Shown here: positions 1-10,919 of the stretch, piece after piece
Position numbering within the stretch: position 1 is the stretch's first letter
Layout of the letters: each line of letters starts with the position of its first letter
NCBI RefSeq assembly: GCF_036669915.1
Contig: NC_089319.1
Span: 18,097,575 to 18,161,574, forward strand
Reading direction: 5' to 3'
Length of the DNA: 64,000 bases
From: Pocillopora verrucosa
Taxonomy: Eukaryota > Cnidaria > Anthozoa > Scleractinia > Pocilloporidae
The notes under the pieces: model-generated
Databases searched by the model: none
What the model saw: only the letters and a program-made list of their open reading frames with translations
What the model was told of the DNA's origin: nothing
Position numbers and translations under genes: made by a program

Positions 1-776
1 GCTGAAAGATTCTGTTTGATTGGCTGAGGAATCTGCCAAAAAATAGAAATTATTTTTTAGACAATATCATCGCTTTTACCTTAATCTTTTCCGTAAATGC
101 GCTGACAAACTTTCTCCATTTATTCATCCAAGTCGCGTCAATCCTACCACGGGACTGTATTCCTCTCAATTGAGCTCCAATATTCTAAAGTAATTTTCAC
201 TTCAGCATGGAAGGTAATCTGTAGTTGCTTTTGTTTTGCTGCATTTCGTCCTGTGATTGTTCAAGAAAATTCGCGCCTCTCTCAACCAATTAGATGCAAG
301 ACTTGAATCGATTGCGACGTGTTCGCTCCTGTTTTCCCGCGCTTTAGGCAGTTTGTTGGTTTTTAATTTGAATTCTCATTGACTCCTTGTGATATTGACC
401 CGAGAACTGACTGCTGGTAAATAATACTTTGGTTTTGGTTTTCCGTTACAAACATCAGAATTCGCTCTCACTGTTTTAGTTAGGTTTTTGTTAGAGATGA
501 TCAAGCGAAGAGATTGAATCTCGCTTCCAGACTTTATTCTCGGCAAGGGTAATCGCTATCAAATTGTTCTTAAATCACTCATGTTCCGGTTTTCGTAGAT
601 CCCAGGAATATCTAGAAGCACCTAATCCTGTGTCGTGAATCTTGTTAAAAAATGATTCTCAAAACATATAGAAACGCGAGAGAAGCATTTAGAGTCCTTC
701 CATGAGGACCATTTCGGCTTAAACTGAATAGTATATCTTGGTTCCATCAACTGAGTTGAACTTGTAAATTGGCTGC

Positions 777-816
777 CGTAAACAGTTCCTGAAGCTGACG
801 TTTCGAGCTTTGCCCC

Positions 817-847
<31 letters not shown>

Positions 848-930
848 CGAAACGTCAGCTTAAGAAACTCCTTACAGCGGCAAATTTGCATTATCAACTC
901 AGTTGATAAAACCAAATTATCTTGTTATAC
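777..930. repeat. Dispersed repeat with two opposed GACGTTTCGAGC-type hairpin units
   Basis: The unit CTGACGAAGGGCTAACGCTC-GAAACGTCAGC occurs in two opposed, degenerate versions (about 793-822 and 826-858). They are flanked by GGCTGCCGTAAA... and ...TACAGCGGCAAATT plus TCAACTCAGTTGATAA. The same arrangement is at 52,865-53,040. Part of it survives in copy 2 at 16,800-16,851, where a later insertion cuts it. I connect this family with Penelope-like retroelement terminal repeats; that is inference. Confidence 0.55.
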
Positions 931-1081
931 CGATTGTTTTTTAGTCACGCATCTGATTGGCTGGGAAAGTGGCTTGAACTGTCTAAGCTAATCAAGGAGC
1001 CCAATCAAGGAAAACCAATGTAATCCCGCATTACTTTTGACACTCAATTAAAAATTGCGCTATTATGATAACCAATCGATG

Positions 1082-4000
1082 TCACCAACCCATTGAAGCT
1101 ATCGTTTCTTGGCTTCCATTGATTTCGTTTTCCTCTGGTGGCATTGTGATAGAAACTGCGCCCGCAACCTTACGACCGTTGGAAAAAGTGCCACTCTCAG
1201 AATTTTGGACAAAAATATTTCGACCAGTCTGCGGATTGAATAACAAACAAAATTTTAAAAAAAACAGCCTCGAAGACATATTGACGCTACGTACACGACC
1301 CCGGTTCAATTACTGTAGGTTTGCTTCATGAATATTCAACAATATTCACTTATCCTATGGGAGAAAATTTGTTGAGTATAATTGTTCGGGTGACTATCAG
1401 GGGTTAAACGTAGATTTTATTCTATTTCTTCACCTCCAGTTTGTCACGCATTAAAAAGTAAGGCACAGAGTTTGGTGCTTAGAACCCGTGGTTAAAACGG
1501 TATAGTGCACATGACAGTAGCAAAACTGAACGAAACGAGATATTAATTTGTAGCGGTCGTGTCAACGTTCGTTTGCTAGAAAGTGTTAAACAGGCTTAAT
1601 ATGTCTCACAATAAGCCAATTACGACCAGTTAAATCCGAAAAGTTTATCGTTATTTCGATAACCTTCTGGCGCGGGGTGACTACAGAGAGATATAACGCA
1701 CTCCTTAGCAATTATACTGACATACCATAGGGATGCGACTGTTTTGCGATTCATCACATGTGGGCCTCGACTGACAGTTTAACGAATGGAGAACGAATTT
1801 TGTTCGACTGTGGTAGCAATGATATACAAACACAGGAAGAGTAAAATGGTTTACGACTGGGCAACTAATTTTACATGACTTGGGCACAAATTAACGTAAT
1901 TACAGGCGCACGAATGCTCAATTACTGCCGCACGAAAGTTTTATGACTTCTGTAAGATAGTGTATTTCACCTGTCGCGGTGAATACCCCGGGTAAAGATA
2001 AATTGAATACTCTGTTAAGCTGTCTTCTTGATTAAATTTAAGGTTGCAGGAAAATTCTTTCACTCCTGGACGTGCCGGTCTAACTGCAAAATCACAGGCA
2101 TCTTTGGCACGGAATCCATTGCGATATGCAGTGTCGTAGTTGTATTTCTACAAAGAAAGGTTGAAACGTATTACCTTGCATGGAAACTACTCAATTTATG
2201 GAAAAAGAAATGAACCATCCAAGTGTTTCTTTGATATCATAAATTCTTTCTCACTCTCCAAGACCTTGGTCAACTCCGCACATAACTTTATAACTGAGGT
2301 CATGGGAAAACATTCCGAAGCAATTTTTGGTAAGAATGAGTTGTCATGCTACGAAACATGACACGCTAAAGAAGCATTAGGCATTTGTTGGGGGGTAGAG
2401 GGGGGGAAAGGGAAAACGAATTTAAAGAAAATCCAAGATGACGTCATGCAATAATTTGCAGTGTCCAGCGGTCATACCACAAGATCTGTTGGAATTGCAT
2501 GTTAAATCTGCTCAATACCTGTACACTGGGAGTCTTATCCAGTTCCCAACCATCTTCAAGATCAGTGAGCTTCACGATCACATCCTTTTCGTCGTCGTAC
2601 ATCTTAAACGGTTTCTCCTTTGATGATCTCGAGCCAGGAAAAGACTCTTTCTCCTGCGCTTTCACTCGCTTGGTAAATAAAGATGTAAATCAAAGCATAA
2701 AGAGCGTCACTTAAGATGTTGTAAAATAAATCTCAACACAAATCTCAATCCAAATAAAACAGTGCAACAAGTATTACAAAGTCGACCCGACCCAGACCTC
2801 CCTCCTTTACGCGACTTGACCCAAGCCTCCCTCGTTTTTTTTCACTCCTCCGCTATTATCGTACCGTTTACAGCTACCATTTACCATTTCTCTCAGGTTT
2901 ACTAACTGAACGCCTGGAACAGGCTAGCAACAAAAAATAGTCTGAAAACACCCAGGCTCAAAAAATTGGTAGATGTACGCCCCAGGTATTGAGTTTTTAA
3001 AGGAATTACTCATTGCATAATAAGTAATTACTAAGTAACGCAGCTGGAGAGGGGGCTGGTCCGCACTCCTGTACTTCTTCCCTAAATCCGTCCTCTGAGC
3101 TTATTTGAGCTCATTATACAATACTTGACCATTTTAGCTGAGTACTCGTTTTGCGACATACCTTCCTTGAATCCTCATTATCACTGTAAATGTAGAATCG
3201 TAGGTAAATGTGATCACTTCTCGGGTTATGTCTGCTGAAGTAAACAGTCGCTCTCTTCCTCTTTGTTCCGCCACAGGCGAACACGCTCCAAATGGAAAAT
3301 TTTTTAGTCTTGATGAGGATGGAGTTCTTTTTCACTGTAAACCATGCTTTGGATTGGCAGTTTTTTTCTGATGCTGAGGGAATTTTCTCCCATTGTGGCG
3401 GCCCTTTAACATAATTAATTTGACAGCGTCTTTAGGTACCAGTTATCAACTATCGTCGTGGAGGTGGAGGGGGGGAACGACAGGGGATACGGAGGATTTT
3501 TGTGGGAATCACATGGTTTTGAGAGGGAACGGAGAGAGAATTATTCGTCGCCAAAAGAGCATAAAGGGTGACTGACTGCCGATTAACTGCCAGTGAGAAG
3601 GGGGGGGGGATAATACGAATATTACAGGGGCCTATGGGAGAATTAGGTAATTTGTATTTTGACACAACCAAAATTCCACCAGCCCAAAGTCCCCACCCAA
3701 GCCAGATGATAAATAAGGACTCGTCCCTTAGTAATTGGATGTTCCGGAATTAAAAAATGACGGTGTAGCTACCATAAATGCGAGAACGTACATTTGTGTA
3801 TACTTACAACCCGGAAAAATGCCTTCCTAAACAATACTTAGGATCGTTGTAAGCCCTGGTCTAGTAAGTTTAAACAGCCACTGGTTGTGTAAAATTTATC
3901 TTAAAACCGGCTCATTTTATTATTTTAAACCTTACCAAAACATCTCCAAAGTTGAAATTAAGAGAGTGTTCCGGTACCCAAGCTTGAATAAACTGTTTAC

Positions 4001-7000
4001 ATTCTTGGGGTGATGAGATTGTGCGACCAATCAAGTCGGCCGTCTTGGCCATATTGTTTGGTCAGTCCAGCCCAAATTCAGCGCTCTAATTGATTCCGGG
4101 CTTCATAACCCTCCTGTACCACTCCCATCTGTGCGTGAAAGCAATTGTTTTTAAAGTGCTTTTGCATAGCGATTTACAGTTACCTTTAGAAGATGGCTCC
4201 CATCTGTAAACCCTTATCAAATCCTTCCTGACCTCGTCCAAGCACAGATCATGCGGAACAGTGATTTCCACCGGCTTGAGCAAGGTAACGTTGTGAGGTC
4301 CACATTCGACAACGGGGGAAATTAGTGTTCCTTCGGGCATATCCGGGATATCCTGCAACAAAGTGGAGTCATCCTTGGGCACGCGGAAGAAAAAACGCTG
4401 TTTGGTGCCCTCTTGAACTGCTCCACTCCCTACAGTGATAAAGACATCAGAGTCCGGTGCGATAAGTTGTCCACCAGAGCTGTCGAACGTGGCCTCTGCT
4501 TCCGTTATGTATCCAGGTGACCTATAGGAAACGAGGTCGATTATCATTAAAAATGTGGTGGAAACTGTGATTTGGAGGTCCCCTTATGGGGAGAACATGT
4601 GTTTAAATCGACCTCAGTAACAAGAAAACCTAGGTAAAGAAACAAAAATTTAAATAATCTGAGCTTACACAACTCGTTTCCACACCTACCTTGAGTCAGT
4701 TCCATCAGATTGAGAGATATGATGAACATCTGCGACCACAAGATTATTTTGAAGGGGAAGCAAAGTGTGCTGAGCTGGGTTGTTGAGATTTGGTAGAGAA
4801 TCTCCTGTTTCATCCTCCTGAGTATGCTTTGATCTTGTGGGGCTCTCGGTCTATCGGTTAAATTAAGCAGTAAAAATCACTCTCTGAAATGGCAACAAAG
4901 TGTTCAAGGATGGTCAATATTGTGGACGAACCCACCATTACTATACCTGTTCTGTGTAAGCTCCTGTAGCGCTTGATATAGAAGCCCCATCACAGCAGTC
5001 CGACGATGCCACACAGCGTGAAGGGCGTCTGCAGTTTGGACGAGGACAAGCGAGGCTACACCCTGTCAGTAACAAGACATTGCAGCAAATATTTGAATAA
5101 CTTAATGGCGGAATATTGTTTAACAATCTCCGAAACGAAGTCGAGGGCATTATTCAACAATATTTTTTACGCTTGAGGCAAATAACTGTTTTAGTATAAT
5201 TCCTCAGGTGCTTTTGAATTCTGTTGTAAATTCATTCTGCTTTGCAACAAAAGGTTCAACAATATGTTTTCAATGTTTAATATGTTCAATTACGTAAAAG
5301 ATGACCTTTCCATACTAAAACAGATTCGTATTTCAACTGGATATCAAGCGCTACTGGATATCATGCTCTACGTCCTTAACATATCCCGGAGCAAGAGGAA
5401 AGGGCGTAAGTAGAAATCTTGGGGGTAAGGGGGGTCTTGGGGGTTCTGTATTACTTTCTTAGAATCGTTGGGGAGTATGCAAGGTTATTTTCATCATTAT
5501 CATTAAAAATTATAAATTTGTACTATGGATTCAGATGTCTTTTTATCCATTGCACTCAAGTGTTCATGCGCACGTCAAAAGTGACGTACCTCATGCCATG
5601 CTCTCCAAATAACCTAACATAAATAAATCCCTCAGCTGCAAGACGTCCAAATCATTTACCTTTGGTTTTCTTTTGCTGCCTCCATTGCTTGATTGCTAAA
5701 ATCGTCGCCAAAGCAACAACGGAAACTACCACCAGTATCACTAGCCAGTTTTGAGAATGTTGGAACACACCCTGGCTAGGTTCATGGTGTGAGTCTCTGA
5801 CTTTATCTTCCTTTGTTGGAGGAGGGATTTCGACTTCTAAACGTCCGCTGTTACTTGTGACCATTAATGTCGCTTTGTCATTATCAGTTCCTGTAAAAAG
5901 ATCACCGAAAGGAACTGACAAAAATGGCTGATATATCAGAGATATTTTAAAAATCTCGTTTAGAATTACACAGACACATGGTCGAGGTAGCAAACTGAGC
6001 GTTAAGCGTCACTGTAAGCACAAAAAAGCTCGCAGAAGTTCTTAACACTAGTTGTTATTCTTGTCTCAGTTTATTTGGTTTCCTGAAAACTAACGGATTA
6101 TTTCCCACAGCTTTTCACTTCTCCTTCGAACATCGAAAAGAAATGTGAGATGAATTTCTCCCCCCCCCCCTCCCCCCCCCCCGCCACCTTAGTGCTTCTC
6201 TCTCAGACTGAGGAGACAACGTCACCTTACCACCCTGGGGCGATCCAGAAATTATTGTTGGGGGGATCCAAACTTTGATAAAGAAAAGGCAATTTTTCTT
6301 TTCCACAATAGGGTCTAACAAATTAAATAAGGAAATAGAACTCTTGTAGATCATTTTATTTGATCTTTTGGGTCATTTTTTCATTATACTTCATGCTAAA
6401 TGGTAGCACGTAATCCTACCATTGCAAGGATTTTGTTGTCGGACAAGTAGTAAAAAATACCCAAACAGATCTGACTGAGATGAGATCGTGACCCTCGGAC
6501 CCTTCCCCTGGATATGTCAGGGGAGTAAGAAGGGCTAAGGTTGTGTTGCCAAGGGTAAGAGCAGCTTGGCCACTGACACGGAACAAAACCGCTGAGGAGG
6601 ACAAAGTCAGTTAAGCCTTACCCGGCCTCCACCTGGTAGTAGGATGTCGATAGGATTCTGTGCTATTTTCGTCATCCATTCCATAGTTAATGTTCTCGGC
6701 CTTGACGCTCTCTGAAGGTAAACCAGGTGATGCTATACGCGTTGTCATTGCATCTGTTTTGTTTTGACGGATGTCTCGCGGTTCACGACTTGGATAGTTT
6801 TCACCATCTCCCGGCATTTTAAAATTTGTCGGTGTTTTAAAGGAGGAAACGGATTTTTCTGTCGGGCGAGATGGAGGTCGACGTTTGGAAGGAATATCCA
6901 GTCGGAGTGTAGGGCCGATGATTTTTCCCGCGGGAGGAGTAATTGGCCTATCGACGCTCCGCGATGATGATGGTGAGCTATAAAAAGCAGAACTAACCAA

Positions 7001-10000
7001 AACTGTTCCTTGGTCTACAGCACTTGTGGGCTTTGTAGAGAAGAAAACACTTGAAGGCGTTGGATCAACAGAAGGTATCACAGATGCAAGGATGTTAGCG
7101 TTGACATGTTTCTCGAAAAATGCACGTTGATGCTGAGGCTTAGGGTTCTTTCTGCCATTTTCCCAGGGATTAACCTCCTCTCTTAAAGCAAAAATTCGTT
7201 CCTTGGGCACTTTTTTCTCCTTGATATTTTTGCGAACAGAATCAACTGCAAAATAGAAAAATGAGACGCATGATGAGATACAATTGGCATGTAGTATGTC
7301 CCAGTTTGCGTCACTCAAACTTCTCAATGTCAAATATTCAAATACTTAAGATGTATCAGAGCGCTTCGCGACCGAAAAAAAATTTTGGTTTTCGAAATTT
7401 TCACGAGTGTCTGAAGAAGCGACGACTAATACCCCCTCCATTTCCCTCAAAAGCCATGTGATCCCCCCCAAAAAATTCTTTATCCCCGGCGTTAACCCTC
7501 TACACCCTGAGAGTGATCCGCATCTAATTTCTCCTTGCTGTGTCACCCCTGAATCACACATTAAGGTCATGAGAATAAAGAAAATGATCACCAACTAAAG
7601 AAGCTCTTGAATGTTAACCAAATTCTCCTTGTCAGCACCTCAGGAAATGTGTAGAGAACAGTATGGAGAATATGCATACTGATGTTAGGGTGTAATGGGT
7701 TGATAACGACAGTTCCCAATTGTCCATCCTCCTCTGGTGGGCACCTCCCATAGGCATACACAACATAACGGCCCTAGGAAAACCCGCTCGTTTCATCTCA
7801 TGACAGAAAACACCTTTCGGGCTGAAGAGGGTACTTATTCTTGGTCTTTTGTGCACTATTTACGAGACGCTTGAGGAAAAAGAAAAGTCGCTCTGATTTT
7901 GGATAGAAATTCAGTGATTACCTTTAATTCCGCATTCAACATAACTTCTGAGCAAGCTCTCAGAAAAGTCGTTTTTATTTGGAAAGAACTCAACTATTAC
8001 CTTTAATTCCGCATTCAACTTTACCATAACTGCTGAGGAAGCTCTCAGAAACTGGACACTTAACACAACCAGTGTCTCTCGTCTTTCCACAAGGCCTGAA
8101 CACACCGAAGCCTGGAGGACATTTGCTGCATTTTACACAAATAGTATTCGATGTTGAATTACAGGTATGAAACTCGTATTCATTGTAACCACATCTGGTG
8201 CAGCGCTTGCATGTTCCTCGGCTAGAAGGCTTATCGTTGTATGTTCCTTCAGCGCACTTTACACATCGTGACTCTTCATTTAGAGAGCAGACTGTAAAAG
8301 ATCCTGCAGGGCATTCCTTGCAGGATAGACTGGACAACTTGGGAGAACTACCGCTAAGCGACTGTGAGAAGATAGAAGGGGAACAACAACAAAGAAATTA
8401 GTGTTGTCGGATTAAACTTTGTTTTCCCGAAAAAAAAACAAAAAAAACAAAAACAAAAACAAAAAGCTCTAAATGGGGGAGGGGAGGGAAGGGGGAGAGG
8501 GAGGGGAGGCTCCTTTACGTTCCTCTCTTTTCTACGCTTCAATGTTTACGCCTGCTAAGCTGGCTTTTAAGATCAAGAAAGAAAATATTAGTTTTGAATT
8601 CAGTTGGTAGCTTGGATTGTGTTATCAATTCTTATTCATTGAAAAAGTAATTTTACAACTTCAAACAATACCACTCAGGAGGTACGATCCTAAGCAAATT
8701 GTTATACTAAATAATAACAGCTTTGCGGTGAGATAAAAACAGTTTAATTATGAGAAATTTTATTTTTAGCCTACGCAAATAACGTTTTGTACCAGCGGTC
8801 TCAAGTATCATCTAGTCAAAATAACATTACACGTGATCGGCAACAACATTGTGATCTTTACCCATCCGTTTTCATCTGGTATAAAATAATTCGCTTTCAA
8901 TTTGTCTTCTAGCTTTGATCGTATGTTTGGTTGATAACTGTTTCGTATCAAGAAAAGCGGATCAGCTGAAAGTTGAGCAGGCTTTGTTTAACGATTAACA
9001 ATGACCGTATATGGCTACTTTGGAACAATGGCGGAAACAGCTTTAAAATACACGCGGGATTTTTCAAAATTTCCGATTATCATACGAGCGGCAGATTTAA
9101 ACCATCGGCAAAACTGGTGATACGACAAATCCTCCCCGTGGGGTGATTCTGGTAGATTTTTTAGGATGCAAATAGTCACGGTGGGGTGGATGGTGGGGCG
9201 ACTGTAGCTTTCGTATCTGAAGTAAAGAAATGTCACCGTTTTACATTGCTTAAAACTGGCGAAAGATATATATATATATTAGAGCATGTGTAACCTGGTG
9301 TTAACGTCCGAAGCCTACCACCGCCGTTGAATCATTTAGAAGACTATCGTCATTTGCTCGATTGTTTAATGTGCGGGTATTTAAATTTCGCGCTGCGTGA
9401 ATGGGATTTTGTTCCTGATGTGCACAAAAAGGTTCATATTCTCCTTCCTCTAATGTGTGATTTAAACCTGGTGATAACGTCCGAAGCCTCGCGCGTCGTT
9501 AATTCATGTAGTTTTACGGGTATCTTTCTCTTTCCGTATTTCAATTCAACGAAAGGAGTTAAAAAAAAACAATGGCGAGTGGAAATAGTCGCACGCGCTC
9601 GTCAATTTCTCCCATTCGACACGACTGTTCAATCCGAGTATATTTAAATTTCGCGCTTCGTAAGCAAGAAAAACTGAATAATCTCCTCCCACAATTTTTT
9701 GTGTTTACACAAACCGACATCTAATTGATACCTATTCATCCTTTTGTGTGATAGCAGGAGGTGAGATTTTTTTCGCATAGTCATGTTCTGCTAGTTTCTT
9801 TCTTTTTTTTTTTGCTCAACAGGTTATGTGTATTCAATCACATCACTGACGCTGTCAGATTCATCCACCAAATTTTAGGCCAAACGAATTTCGCGCTACG
9901 AAAGTTATCCTATTTTCTTAGTTTGCATAAAGCGCTACGCAATCGCCTCCCATAATTTGCTTACCGTAGCGTAAATGCATAAGCCCAGCAAAAACTTAAC

Positions 10001-10919
10001 ACGCAAAAAAATAAAAAAACATAAAGTCCAAACGTCCGTCAGTTTATCTTGCGATTACCACAGTAATCATGCTTCCGACTTCATAGAATATACACGTTTG
10101 ATTAAAGATAACGAAGATCTTTTGTGATAATCGTCACTAAATCGTTATGCTGATTAGAAATACAGGAAGTTGTTGTTGAACAACGACCCTTCCACTTTCA
10201 GTTTCGACTTTTTAAGAGAACAAAGTGTCTATTCATCTATCGGAATGAAAATTTGATTCTTGTTGTCAAATGCAAAAATCCAAAACGCCTCTGAAAATGT
10301 AGTAAGCAAGGAATCAACTGTCTAAGTATTGGACACTAAATATGTGCTTATCGCGTGACCTAGCGGCGCACCGCTGTAGTTTTTCTCAATCGCGTGTCTC
10401 CCCTGAAACGGTAATTTTTCTCATCGATTTCATTAAACGCTGTGGTCATTTTCACACGTGCCAAACCGGCAAAATCTAGATCCTATTGACGTGACAGCGA
10501 AGACATCCTCTCAAACATCCTCTCAAACATTAAGCTTGTCGGAAGCAATCGATTGGAATAGGATGATTTACTCCTGCAACGCATGTAAATTAGTTCTGTG
10601 ATTTCACTACTGAGTAAAAAAATTACTTGAAGTTTGCTTGTAGTCGAATCAGTTTCGTAATCAAAACGAAATAACTGGAGCTTGTGGAAAATTATGTTTA
10701 CAATAACAAATCATATATTGATAACAGTTATAGCGATTCTGCTGTTGAAAGCGCTCGTTAAAAGAATAAATTATGCAGATCATGACAAGACTAGTATTAC
10801 AAACAGTCTTAATATACACATTAAACAACAGTTACAATATATAAATATTCGGGATTACTTACACTGCCTGTGTTGATTCCTACAAATATGAAAGCGACAA
10901 AAACAATCTCGTACACCAT
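1082..10919 (-). CDS. TNFR-type receptor with cytoplasmic ZU5-UPA region, copy 1 (11 exons, 856 aa)
   Basis: Exons, in transcript order: 10919-10863, 8361-8001, 7245-6622, 5890-5660, 5062-4947, 4817-4690, 4521-4184, 3403-3162, 2668-2519, 2147-1971, 1228-1082. All junctions are GT-AG, phases match, and the total is 2,571 nt ending in TGA. Exon 1 is a 19-residue signal peptide. Residues 20-140 hold about three TNFR cysteine-rich repeats (CPAGSF, C..C and CPPGFG patterns). Residues 141-347 form a Ser/Thr/Pro-rich stalk and 396-415 the membrane helix, followed by a Lys/Arg/Gln-rich stop-transfer stretch. Residues 507-660 resemble a ZU5 domain and about 665-808 a UPA region of UNC5/PIDD/ankyrin type. 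The last 48 residues (exon 11) contain no death domain. A ligand-binding membrane receptor signalling through ZU5-UPA is inferred; ligand and partners are unknown. The start ATG is the one directly before the hydrophobic segment. Confidence 0.85.
2785..2935. repeat. Interspersed repeat with GACCCAAGCCTCCCTC (also 19,060-19,200 and 56,400-56,515)
   Basis: The shared phrases ACCCAAGCCTC.CTC, TTCACTCCTCCGCT, TAACTGAACG.CTG.AACAGGCT occur in the same order in all three places. Two belong to the segmental duplication, but the third is independent. It lies in receptor intron 8, just upstream of exon 9. Confidence 0.65.
6155..6182. repeat. Homopolymer C run in receptor intron 3 (copy 1)
   Basis: Runs of C10 and C10 separated by T. 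The copy 2 equivalent is at 22,682-22,694. Similar long G or C tracts mark many introns here: 3,600-3,610, 16,750-16,770, 23,746-23,763, 26,396-26,410. Assembly length errors are likely at these sites. Confidence 0.8.
7492..7703. mobile_element. Short TTAACCC-ended repeat (MITE-like, family B), second copy
   Basis: It starts TTAACCCTCTACACCC and ends GGGTGTAATGGGTTGA, with the same interior words as the element at 14,314-14,528. It lies in intron 2 of receptor copy 1. The matching place in copy 2 carries a different TTAACCC-ended element (23,956-24,156). Confidence 0.6.
7914..8050 (-). repeat. Short tandem duplication of the end of TNFR exon 2 with its splice donor (copy 1 only)
   Basis: About 75 bp spanning the last codons of the TNFR exon and its donor occur twice, around 7,914-7,980 and 7,992-8,050. 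Copy 2 has a single version at 24,375-24,430. The motif CTTTAATTCCGCATTCAAC marks both units. The gene model uses the donor at 8,000, because the frame and phase to exon 3 fit there. The second donor near 7,923 sits in the intron. Confidence 0.8.
9029..9118 (+). other. Short ORF inside a copy-1-specific insertion (uncertain)
   Basis: Relative to copy 2, copy 1 has about 1.1 kb of extra sequence from roughly 8,945 to 10,047, in intron 1 of the receptor gene. Within it an ATG opens a protein-like run of about 29 codons beginning MAETALKYTRDFSKF, ending at TGA. I do not recognise it. The insert also holds a diverged repeat of the phrase AACCTGGTG.TAACGTCCGAAGCC at 9,293 and 9,467. It could be a gene fragment carried by a mobile element, or chance. 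Confidence 0.2.

Noticed and set aside
1082-1228. Death domain in the final receptor exon
   Set aside because: The 48 residues are polar with no W or L..W...G..AT pattern, so no death domain is encoded there.
1705-1887. Conserved-looking minus-strand frame also in copy 2 (17,986-18,171)
   Set aside because: It is similar only because the block is duplicated. It contains frame differences between copies and sits in the last intron of the receptor.
4547-4813. Methionine-started 88-codon frame over receptor exon 6
   Set aside because: It reads the exon in the wrong phase and runs into the intron. Phase 0 gives the acidic reading EDETGDSLPNLNN that fits both neighbours.
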